Below are positions 44,357 to 51,972 of a stretch of DNA of 64,000 bases, in pieces. The notes beneath the pieces are model-generated. The model was given only the letters and a program-made list of their open reading frames with translations, had not been told where the DNA came from and did no database searches. This DNA is from Geomonas edaphica. GTDB taxonomy: Bacteria; Desulfobacterota; Desulfuromonadia; Geobacterales; Geobacteraceae. The stretch's first letter is position 1. Every line of letters begins with the position of its first letter. A program made the position numbers and the translations under genes. Location: assembly GCF_004917075.1 (NCBI RefSeq), contig NZ_SSYB01000004.1:894546-958545 (forward strand), written 5' to 3'.

Positions 44357-44434
44357 GTCGGACTGTCGGACCCGTCAGACTAGTCCGACTGGTCTGACGG
44401 GTCTGACTGGTCTGACTGGTCTGACTGGTCTGAC
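44357..44434 (+). repeat. 9-bp tandem repeat array, GTCnGACnn family (about 8.6 units)
   Basis: Units in order: GTCGGACT (8 bp), GTCGGACCC, GTCAGACTA, GTCCGACTG, GTCTGACGG, then three perfect GTCTGACTG and a partial GTCTGAC. The divergence falls toward the right end. Same family as 3173-3217. Confidence 0.92.
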
Positions 44435-44497
44435 GTTGAACGCTGAACGTTGAACGTTGAACGTTGAACGTTGAACGTTGAACGCTGAACGTTGAAC
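44435..44497 (+). repeat. 7-bp tandem repeat array, GTTGAAC (9 units)
   Basis: Nine contiguous heptamers over 63 bp: seven are GTTGAAC and two (units 2 and 8) are GCTGAAC. It starts at the base after the 9-bp array and ends 28 bp before the aminotransferase ATG, so it lies in or near that gene's leader. Confidence 0.95.
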
Positions 44498-44525
44498 GGC
44501 CCAAGCCTTTTGCAGGAGCTGCCGC

Positions 44526-45701
44526 ATGAAGTTCCCGGTTTCCCCCCTGGTGCGCGGAGTGCCCCCGCCCCCCATCTCCGAGGTGAAGGGATGGCTCGCC
44601 GCGGCGAGCCCCGAACTCCCCCTCATCGACCTCTGCCAGGCGATCCCCGACTACCCGCCACCCCCCGAGCTGATCGACCACCTGGAAACGGTGATGCGCG
44701 ACCCGCTCACCTCGCGCTACAGCATCGACGAGGGGCTCCCCGAGGTGCGCGAGGCGGTCTGCCGTGGCTACCGCGAGCTCTACGGCGCCTGCATCGATCC
44801 TGCCCAGATCTGCCTCACCATCGGCGCAAGCCAGGCGCTGTGGCTCGCCATGGTCACCCTTTGCCGCGCGGGGGACGAGGTGATCGTGCAGCTCCCGGCC
44901 TACTTCGACCACCCCATGGCACTCGCCTCCCTGGGTATTAGCTGCGTCTTCGCCCCCTTCGACGAAAAGACCGGCGGGCTCCCCGACCTCTCCACCATCG
45001 AGGCGCTCATCAGCGAGAAAACGCGCGCCATCCTCATCGTCACGCCGAGCAACCCGACTGGTGCGGTGACCCCGCCGGATACGGTGCGCGAGCTTTACGC
45101 GCTCGCCCGCCGCCGCAACCTGGCGCTCGTCCTCGACGAGACCTACAACAGCTTCATCACCGGCGGGGTGCGGCCGCACCGGCTCTTCGAGGACCCCGAC
45201 TGGGGGGACCACTTCGTCCACATCGCCTCCTTCGGCAAGACCTTCGCCCTCACCGGTTACCGGGCGGGGATGCTCGCCGCCTCGAAGGAGTTCATCGGTC
45301 ACGCTTTGAAGGTGCAGGACACCATGGCGGTCTGCCAGCCGCGGGTGACCCAGCACCTGGTCCGGTACGGCTTCGAGCACCTTTCCGAATGGGTCGCGCG
45401 CAACCGGGTCATGATGGAGCGGCGCCACGAGGTGTTCCGTGCCGAGATGGAGAAGGCTGGCAACCCGTTTCGCCTGGTGGCGAGCGGGCCGTTCTTCGGC
45501 TGGGTGGCGCACCCGTGCAGCGGGAAGACCGGCCGCCAGGTCGTGAAGCGGCTGGTGGAGGAGGCGGGGATGCTGCTTTTGCCGGGCGAGGTGTTCGGCC
45601 CGGGCCTGGAAGGGTACCTGCGCCTCGCCTTCGGGAACGTCACCGAGGATGCCATTCCCGAGGCGGTGCGCAGGTTCAGGGAGTTCGATGTCTCGTCCTA
45701 G
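44526..45701 (+). CDS. PLP-dependent class I/II aminotransferase
   Basis: A 391-residue fold type I aminotransferase. It has the family block TPSNPTGAV, the D/Y pair in VLDETYNSF, the PLP lysine in SFGKTFALTGYR and the substrate-carboxylate Arg in YLRLAFGNV. It resembles aspartate/aromatic aminotransferases, but the substrate is open. AGGAG lies eight bases before the ATG. The 9-bp and 7-bp tandem repeats stand directly upstream, so promoter spacing or leader length may vary between strains. The gene is convergent with the hydrolase gene. Confidence 0.88.
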   Translation: MKFPVSPLVRGVPPPPISEVKGWLAAASPELPLIDLCQAIPDYPPPPELIDHLETVMRDPLTSRYSIDEGLPEVREAVCRGYRELYGACIDPAQICLTIGASQALWLAMVTLCRAGDEVIVQLPAYFDHPMALASLGISCVFAPFDEKTGGLPDLSTIEALISEKTRAILIVTPSNPTGAVTPPDTVRELYALARRRNLALVLDETYNSFITGGVRPHRLFEDPDWGDHFVHIASFGKTFALTGYRAGMLAASKEFIGHALKVQDTMAVCQPRVTQHLVRYGFEHLSEWVARNRVMMERRHEVFRAEMEKAGNPFRLVASGPFFGWVAHPCSGKTGRQVVKRLVEEAGMLLLPGEVFGPGLEGYLRLAFGNVTEDAIPEAVRRFREFDVSS

Positions 45702-45713
45702 CTCTTAAACTTC

Positions 45714-46553
45714 TTACAGCGCTGCCTGCAGGAAGTCGATCAGCCCGTCGTTCACCTCTTCGGCGTGGGTCCAGTTGAGGCCGTGCGGCGCGCCGGCGAC
45801 CACGACGAGGCGGCTTCCCTCCACCGCCTCGTGCGTCCGGCTCCCGGTGGCGGCGAAGGGGAGGATCCGGTCGTCGTCGCCGTGGATCACCAGGGTGGGG
45901 ATCTTGATACTCAAAAGGTCGTCCCTGAAGTCGGTGAGCCAGGAGGTGACGCAGGCCAGGGTCCCGATGGGGGACGCCCCCGCCGCGATGTTCCAGCTAA
46001 GTCGCAGCACCTCCTCGCTTACCTGCCTCCTCCCCAGGGCATGCACGTTGTAGAAATTGCCCAGGAAGCTCGTCAGAAAAGAGAGCCGGTCGTGCTCGAT
46101 CCCCTGCCGGATACCCTCGAAGATGCTCCCGTCAAGCCCTGCGGCGTTCGCCGGCGTCTTCAGGAGAAACGGGGTCACCGCCCCCATGAAGACCGCCTTT
46201 TGCACCCGCTCGGAACCGTAGCGGCCGAGGTAGCGCGCGACCTCGCCCCCGCCCATCGAGAAACCCACCAGCACCGCGTCGCGCAGGTCGAGCGCGTTCA
46301 TCAGCACGTTAAGATCGGCGGCGAGTGTATCGTAGTCGTACCCGGTCGACGGCCTGCCCGACGCCCCGAACCCGCGCCGGTCGTATGCGACCACCCGGTA
46401 CCCCGCCTTGAGAAGCGCCGGTACCTGCTTCTCCCATGACCGGCTGCTGAGCGGCCAGCCATGGATCAAAACCACCGGCTGCCCCTGTCCCATGTCCTCG
46501 TAGTACAGGTCGATGTTGCAGGAGTTCTCCTTCCCCACGGTGATGAAACTCAT
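45714..46553 (-). CDS. Alpha/beta hydrolase (non-heme chloroperoxidase/esterase-like)
   Basis: A 279-residue alpha/beta hydrolase with oxyanion-hole block LIHGWPLSSRSW, nucleophile elbow GFSMGGGE, the acid in HGDDDRILPF and the catalytic His in GAPHGLNWTH. It is closest in style to the cofactor-free haloperoxidase/arylesterase group (YDRRGFGASGRP). No signal peptide, so cytoplasmic. AGGAGG six bases upstream fixes the start at 46553; the frame is open further to 46610. Physiological substrate unknown. Confidence 0.9.
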   Translation of the reverse strand: MSFITVGKENSCNIDLYYEDMGQGQPVVLIHGWPLSSRSWEKQVPALLKAGYRVVAYDRRGFGASGRPSTGYDYDTLAADLNVLMNALDLRDAVLVGFSMGGGEVARYLGRYGSERVQKAVFMGAVTPFLLKTPANAAGLDGSIFEGIRQGIEHDRLSFLTSFLGNFYNVHALGRRQVSEEVLRLSWNIAAGASPIGTLACVTSWLTDFRDDLLSIKIPTLVIHGDDDRILPFAATGSRTHEAVEGSRLVVVAGAPHGLNWTHAEEVNDGLIDFLQAAL

Positions 46554-46690
46554 CGCTATCCTCCTTCTGGGGCGGTTCTTAGGCCCCGGCTTGGATGGGC
46601 GCTGCGGCACAAGTTGTTCAGATACAGCATTTTACCTTCAAGTCAACCGTTCTTCACAGTTTCCCAAGTGGTGCACGATCACCTATTTCC

Positions 46691-46720
46691 TTGTCTACTT
46701 CCCTTGTGTCATTTTATACT
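46691..46720 (+). promoter_or_regulatory. Candidate sigma-70 promoter of the binding-protein/kinase operon
   Basis: TTGTCT (46691-46696) and TATACT (46715-46720), 18 bp apart, in an AT-rich 274-bp spacer. A palindrome CCGCAC-TGTTT-GTGCGG at 46728-46744 sits around the expected start point and could be an operator. Confidence 0.5.
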
Positions 46721-46827
46721 GCCAAACCCGCACTGTTTGTGCGGAAAATGCTCAAGCTATCTCTGTTCATCGCCGATCAGTAAAGCAACTTCAACCATTA
46801 TTGATTCTGTTTCAATACAGGCGACTG

Positions 46828-47928
46828 ATGAATCAACCTCCCATTGCAATCCGCTATGCAGTCAAAATGATCTGGGTGATGCTGCTTGTGCAGCTCTTCG
46901 CCACTGCGGCTGCCGGTGCGCCTTCGGCTTCGAAGGTAAAAAAGCCCGCCGCGGAGCCGATGGTGATCACCTTCGTCTATTTCCCGATGGCGGTCCCCGT
47001 CGCCGTCCTCGGGGAAACGCTGAAAAGGGACCGCCTGCTAAAGCGTGAGCTGGAGCAAGCGGGCTGTCGCATCGCATTTCGGACCCTGGCCAAGGGAGCC
47101 GATGCGGTTCCGCTGGTGCACAGTCGCCAGATCGACGCGGTGATGTTCTCGGACATGCCCGCCATCGAGACGGCAAGCTCGGGCGACCTTGTCATCGCGG
47201 GGACGGTGAAGCGGAGCTATGCCTCGGTGCTCGCGCACAGTAACGTTGTGCTGGAACAACTGGCCGGGAAAAAGGTTGGGAACGTTACGGGGTCCACCTC
47301 CCACTATGCCCTGTTGCAGGCGCTCGCCTCGGTCCGCCTCTCCGAGCGCGAGGTGAACCTGGTCCCCATGGAGCTGCACAAGATGCCGGAGGCGCTCGCA
47401 CAGGGGCGCATCGACGCCTTCGCGGCCTGGGAGCCGACGCCGACCATGACCATGAAGAAGTACCCGGGACAGTTCTGCGTCATCTACCGGCAGGTGAGTC
47501 TTTCCTTCTTCGCCCTTTCCGGAGAGCTGCTGCGGGTTAACCGCCCCGCGGCGGACGCGCTCTGCGCGGGTATCATCAGGGCGGTGCGCTGGCTCAAAAA
47601 GGGAAACAACCTGAACACGGCGAGCCAGTGGGCGGTCCAGGGGATGACGGCCTTCAGCGGCAGGAACGCGGAGGTCAGCGCCGCCGACATCGCGGCGATC
47701 ACCCGCAGCGACCTCCTCGACGTGCCCGCGGCACCGCTCATCTCCGCCGCGGACCGTGAGGCGAACTCGAACCTCTTGCGTGAGTTCGACTTCCTGAAGA
47801 GTATCGGCAGGATTCCGGCCAACGCCTCGCGGGAGCGGTTTCGTTCCAGCATCCGTCCTGATCTGCTCGAGTCTGTCCTCGGCAGGCGCTCGCGGTTTCG
47901 CCTGACCACCTTTGACTACGCACCCTAA
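46828..47928 (+). CDS. Periplasmic substrate-binding protein, SsuA/TauA/THI5-like (paralogue 1)
   Basis: A 366-residue exported protein: signal peptide of about 30 residues (MIWVMLLVQLFATAAAGA), then a type II periplasmic-binding fold similar to nitrate/sulfonate/taurine-binding proteins (VPLVHSRQIDAVMFSDMP; LAGKKVGNVTGSTSHYALL; GRIDAFAAWEPTPTM). No ABC permease or ATPase is nearby. A second paralogue begins 18 bp downstream, followed by a hybrid kinase. The likely role is to capture a small ligand and present it to the kinase. The start is uncertain; the ORF is open up to 46513, but the upstream part is AT-rich and looks non-coding. Confidence 0.82.
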   Translation: MNQPPIAIRYAVKMIWVMLLVQLFATAAAGAPSASKVKKPAAEPMVITFVYFPMAVPVAVLGETLKRDRLLKRELEQAGCRIAFRTLAKGADAVPLVHSRQIDAVMFSDMPAIETASSGDLVIAGTVKRSYASVLAHSNVVLEQLAGKKVGNVTGSTSHYALLQALASVRLSEREVNLVPMELHKMPEALAQGRIDAFAAWEPTPTMTMKKYPGQFCVIYRQVSLSFFALSGELLRVNRPAADALCAGIIRAVRWLKKGNNLNTASQWAVQGMTAFSGRNAEVSAADIAAITRSDLLDVPAAPLISAADREANSNLLREFDFLKSIGRIPANASRERFRSSIRPDLLESVLGRRSRFRLTTFDYAP

Positions 47929-47946
47929 GCGCCGGAGGATTACAGT

Positions 47947-49035
47947 ATGTCAGCCAGCCCCGCCCGCAGGGCATGCCACGCCCTGCTTCGTTTCCGCCGA
48001 CTGCATCTTGCGCTCGTCGTGCTGCTCGTCCTCGTTCCCGCCGCGGTACCGGCGAAGCCGGTGCCGCTTGGCTTCAGCTACCAGCCGCTCGCTTCTCCGG
48101 GCGGTGCGCTCGCCGCGGCGCTGCAGCACGACCGCATCCTGCGCGAGGCCCTCGCCCGCCAGGGCTTTCAGCTGACCATGCTCCCGGTGCGGGACGGGAG
48201 CGAGGCGATCACGCAGCTTTCCCAAGGGCGCGTGGCGCTCGCCACCATGGGGGATATGCCCTTCATAAAGGCGGTCGCCTCCGGGATGCCGCTTTGTGCC
48301 GTGACGCTACTCAAGCAGAACTACGTCTCCGTGATCGGCCCCAAGGGGATGATGGCCGCAGATCTGAAAGGTAAGCGGATCGGCAACACCTTCGGGACCA
48401 CCGGGCACTTTGCGCTCATGAAGACCCTGGCGGGGAGCGGCCTGAGCGAAGCGGATGCGGTGCTGGTCCCGATGGAGGTGAACGAGATGGAGGACGCCCT
48501 CTTGAAGGGGGAAATCGACGCCTACGCGGCATGGGCACCCACCCCGGAACTCACCCTCGCGCGCTATCCGGACCGCTTCACCGCCATCGGCAAGCAAAAA
48601 AGCATCGCCTTCCTGGCCATGAGCGCTAAGGTTGCTGAGCTCCATCCGGAGGTCCCACGCCTGCTCGCGGCGGCGCTCACGCGGGCGCTTATGTGGGTGG
48701 AGCGGGACCGGGGCGCGCTGCAAAAAGTCACACGGTGGAACGCGGCAGACATCGCAGCCCTGAACGGCAAAGCCCTGTCGCAGGCAGCCCAGGCCCGCCT
48801 GGCCCAGGATCTGCGCCCGGATTTTAAGGCGGTCGGCAGGGTACCCCGTCTCCCGAGGGGTATCGAGGCGGACGGCTCGAGCCTTTGCGACGAGTTTCTC
48901 TTCCTGAAAAAGCTCGGCAAGGTGCCCGCTTCGGTACAGTGGTCCACGCTGAAGGGAAGCTTCAGGTTCGAATACCTGGACCAGGTGATGAAAAACCCAA
49001 AACAGTACCGCATCACCAGGTTCGACTATGACTGA
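47947..49035 (+). CDS. Periplasmic substrate-binding protein, SsuA/TauA/THI5-like (paralogue 2)
   Basis: A 362-residue exported protein with a hydrophobic signal region at about residues 18-37, then the same two-lobe binding fold as the gene before it. Matching blocks are LKGKRIGNTFGTTGHFALM and GEIDAYAAWAPTPELTLARYP. Both proteins share a C-terminal RxTxFDY ending, which argues for tandem duplication. GGAGG lies eight bases before the ATG. Its 3' end overlaps the kinase gene by 8 bp, so kinase and binding protein are translationally coupled. Confidence 0.85.
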   Translation: MSASPARRACHALLRFRRLHLALVVLLVLVPAAVPAKPVPLGFSYQPLASPGGALAAALQHDRILREALARQGFQLTMLPVRDGSEAITQLSQGRVALATMGDMPFIKAVASGMPLCAVTLLKQNYVSVIGPKGMMAADLKGKRIGNTFGTTGHFALMKTLAGSGLSEADAVLVPMEVNEMEDALLKGEIDAYAAWAPTPELTLARYPDRFTAIGKQKSIAFLAMSAKVAELHPEVPRLLAAALTRALMWVERDRGALQKVTRWNAADIAALNGKALSQAAQARLAQDLRPDFKAVGRVPRLPRGIEADGSSLCDEFLFLKKLGKVPASVQWSTLKGSFRFEYLDQVMKNPKQYRITRFDYD

Positions 49036-51838
49036 TGAAACGCACGTACATCCCAGGCAGCGCATGCCCTGGCACTCCGGGATCGGTGGACGTGTCGTCA
49101 TCACCTTCTGCACCCTGTCCCTGTTGGTCCTCATGGCTGTGGAACTGAGCGAGCTTTACGGCCTTCCCTTCGGCGTCACCAAGGGAAGGGTCGCCGACAG
49201 CACCGCCAAAGAACTCACCGTCCTTTCCTCCATCGCCGACGGCAACAAGAAGCTCATCACCTCCTGGCTCGAGGAACGCCACTCCGACACCCTTTCCGTC
49301 GCCAGTGCCCCCGCCGTCAGGTCCCTTGCCGTGCAACGGGTCCGTGCGGGGAAGCAGCCGGCGGACCGCTCGCTTGGCGAGTGGCTGGAGGTGCTGCGCT
49401 CCGCTTACCGCTACGAGGCGGTCCGCATCGTCGACCCGCAAACCGGTGCGCTGGTGGCGGGGGGTGCCGATGACCTCCCCGATCCTCCGCTCGCCCCGGC
49501 GCTGCTCGCGGAAGCCTCCCGCCCGGGTAACGACGAGACCGTGAGCTTTCTCCCGGGCGGTCCCGGGCGCAGCGCGCGGCTGCACCTCGTCAGGCAGGTA
49601 GGACAGGACCTGACCCTGGACGAGCGGCCGGTGCTGCTCCTTGACTGCTCCGTGGACCTGGACCAGGTCATGAAGCCGCTGCTGGAAGGCTCCATCGCCG
49701 GGGTCCTCGGGCGCTCCGGAGAGGTGGTCATGGTCGACGGCAAGCGCCGCTTCCTCATGACCACGAGGCACCCGATGCCGGGGGGAGCGCCCGCGGTGCC
49801 GCTCGTCACCGTGGACGGCGGCAAGGCGCCGCGCCTCGCCACGGAGGGGAGCGAAGGGGCGATCAGGACGCTCGACTACCGCGGCGTCCCGGTCCTCGCC
49901 GCCTTCAGGCACATCCCGCTCAACCCGGAGGTCTCCTGGGGGATGGTGGTGAAGATCGACGAGGCCGAGGCAATGGCGCCGGTGCACCGGCAGTTGCAGC
50001 GCGCCCTTGTTTTCAGCGCGCTCGGGATCGCGGTCACACTTTGCTGCGCCCTCGTGGTAGCCCGGGTGCTGGGGCGCCCACTGGAGCGGATCGCCCGGAC
50101 CGCGGCGGAGATCGAGGGGGGTGATCTGACCCTCAGGGTCCCCCTCGAGGGGACCCGGGAGACCATCGAGCTTGCCTATTCCTTCAACGCCATGGTGGAC
50201 CGGCTGAAACAGTCGCAAGAGGGGCTCGAACAGCGCGTGGTCGAGCGTACCCTGCAGCTCGAGGCGCTGAACCGCGAGTTGCAGCAGGAGATAACCGGGC
50301 GGGCGAGGGTGGAGGAGCGCCTGCGGGAGAGCAACGAGAAGTTCGCCGCCGCCTGGGACAGCGCCCCCGTCATGATCTCGCTCACCTCGCTCGACGACTG
50401 GCGCTTTCTCGACGTGAACAACAAGTTCTGCACCACCTCCGGGTTCACCCGGGAGGAGGCGGTGGGGAAGACGGCGGTGGAAATCGGCTGGATCCGCACC
50501 GAGGACGCCGTCATCATCCGCGAGAAGCTCGCCCGCGAAGGAAGGATCCAGGACCTGGAGATCACCTGCCGCACGAGAAGCGGGCAGCCTCTCCTCTGTC
50601 GGCGCTGGGGCGAGGTGATCACCCTCGCGGGACGCAAGGCACTTCTCTCTATCGTCATGGACATCACCCAGTACCGGAAGGTGGAAGAGCAGTTCTACCA
50701 GGCGCAGAAGATGGAGTCGGTGGGAAGGCTCGCAGGCGGCGTCGCCCACGATTTCAACAACATGCTGAGCGTGATCCTGGGGCATGCGGAGCTCTGCCTC
50801 ATGGACCCGGAGCACTCGTCGATGCAGCGCCGGCACCTGGAGGCGATCCGCGATGCCGGGGCACGCTCCGCCGACATCACCAAGCAGCTCCTGGCCTTCG
50901 CGCGGCGCCAGATCGCCGAGCCGAAGGTCCTGGACCTGAACGGGACGGTGGCCGGCATGCTCCGTATGCTGGAGCGCCTGATCGGGGAAGGGATCGAGCT
51001 GGTCTGGCTCCCCGGCGCAGGGCCTTGCCGGGTGAGGATCGACCCCGCCCAGGTGGACCAGATGCTTGCGAACCTCTGCGTCAACGCCCGTGACGCGATC
51101 GCGGGGATCGGCAGGCTCACCATCAGAACGGAAAACGTCGTCCTGGGCGAGGCGGAGTGCCGCGGCAAGGGGGACCTCTCTCCCGGCGCCTACGTGCTCC
51201 TGTCGATCGCCGACACCGGGGACGGAATCGACGAGCCGCTCCTCGAGCACATCTTCGAACCCTTCTTCACCACGAAGGAGATGGGAAAGGGGACCGGGCT
51301 CGGCCTCGCCACCGTGTTCGGCGTCGTGAAGCAGAACCAGGGGGGGATCCGGGTGGAGAGCCGCAAGGGGGAGGGGACCACCTTCGACATCTTCCTACCG
51401 GCGGTCGAGGCCGGGGCGTCCGAGGGGACGGAGGAGAAGGCCGCCGAACCGATTAAGGGGGGGGAAGAGACCATCCTCCTCGTGGAGGACGAGCCGTCGG
51501 TCATCGAGATGAGCCGCACCATCCTCGAGAACCTCGGTTACCGCCTCATGGTGGCCAGGGACCCGGAGGAGGCGCTGCGCCTTGTGGAGGAAGCGGAGGG
51601 GGCGGTCGATCTCCTCTTGACCGACGTGGTGATGCCGGGGATGAACGGCCGAGACCTCGCGCAGCGGCTCCAGGCCCTGAGGCCGGGACTCAAGTGCCTC
51701 TTCATGTCCGGCTACACCGCCGACATTATCGCCGACCACGGCGTGGTGCACGACAGCGTCAACTTCCTGCAGAAACCGTTCGACGTCAGGAGCCTTGCCG
51801 CCAAGGTCAGGTCCGTCCTCTCCGGCGTCGCATCCTGA
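49028..51838 (+). CDS. Hybrid sensor kinase (Cache-HAMP-PAS-HisKA-HATPase-REC)
   Basis: The protein has 936 residues. Membrane helices lie at about 22-40 and 320-342, with a large periplasmic sensor between them, then HAMP, coiled coil, one PAS domain (about 430-555), HisKA with GGVAHDFNNMLSVILGH, HATPase (DTGDGI; GKGTGLGLATVFG) and a C-terminal receiver (LLLTDVVMPGMNG, phosphoacceptor Asp; LQKPFD). No output regulator is adjacent. It is coupled by an 8-bp overlap to a periplasmic binding protein gene, which suggests that one or both binding proteins dock on the Cache domain. A strong terminator ends the unit. Confidence 0.92.
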   Translation: MTDETHVHPRQRMPWHSGIGGRVVITFCTLSLLVLMAVELSELYGLPFGVTKGRVADSTAKELTVLSSIADGNKKLITSWLEERHSDTLSVASAPAVRSLAVQRVRAGKQPADRSLGEWLEVLRSAYRYEAVRIVDPQTGALVAGGADDLPDPPLAPALLAEASRPGNDETVSFLPGGPGRSARLHLVRQVGQDLTLDERPVLLLDCSVDLDQVMKPLLEGSIAGVLGRSGEVVMVDGKRRFLMTTRHPMPGGAPAVPLVTVDGGKAPRLATEGSEGAIRTLDYRGVPVLAAFRHIPLNPEVSWGMVVKIDEAEAMAPVHRQLQRALVFSALGIAVTLCCALVVARVLGRPLERIARTAAEIEGGDLTLRVPLEGTRETIELAYSFNAMVDRLKQSQEGLEQRVVERTLQLEALNRELQQEITGRARVEERLRESNEKFAAAWDSAPVMISLTSLDDWRFLDVNNKFCTTSGFTREEAVGKTAVEIGWIRTEDAVIIREKLAREGRIQDLEITCRTRSGQPLLCRRWGEVITLAGRKALLSIVMDITQYRKVEEQFYQAQKMESVGRLAGGVAHDFNNMLSVILGHAELCLMDPEHSSMQRRHLEAIRDAGARSADITKQLLAFARRQIAEPKVLDLNGTVAGMLRMLERLIGEGIELVWLPGAGPCRVRIDPAQVDQMLANLCVNARDAIAGIGRLTIRTENVVLGEAECRGKGDLSPGAYVLLSIADTGDGIDEPLLEHIFEPFFTTKEMGKGTGLGLATVFGVVKQNQGGIRVESRKGEGTTFDIFLPAVEAGASEGTEEKAAEPIKGGEETILLVEDEPSVIEMSRTILENLGYRLMVARDPEEALRLVEEAEGAVDLLLTDVVMPGMNGRDLAQRLQALRPGLKCLFMSGYTADIIADHGVVHDSVNFLQKPFDVRSLAAKVRSVLSGVAS

Positions 51839-51918
51839 AGGGTGAGTACGAGGCCAGCTGCGGCGCTTCGTGGGTAGCGGCACTCCTCTTACCCCGGGAA
51901 TTACCGGAATACCAATGA

Positions 51919-51956
51919 AAAGGCCCCCCGGCATGTGCCGGGGGGCCTTCTTGTTT
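51919..51956. terminator. Bidirectional intrinsic terminator (kinase / chemoreceptor)
   Basis: Near-perfect stem AAGGCCCCCCGGC / GCCGGGGGGCCTT with loop ATGT, A-run on the left and TTCTTGTTT on the right. It serves the converging kinase (+) and chemoreceptor (-) genes. Confidence 0.92.
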
Positions 51957-51972
51957 CGGACGTCGGCCCGGG

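Noticed and set aside
44357-44497. CRISPR array
   Set aside because: Units are 9 and 7 bp with no spacers; these are simple tandem repeats, and no cas genes are present.
46513-46827. N-terminal extension of the first binding protein
   Set aside because: The sequence is AT-rich, has a promoter candidate, and the signal peptide is only terminal if translation starts at or after 46828.
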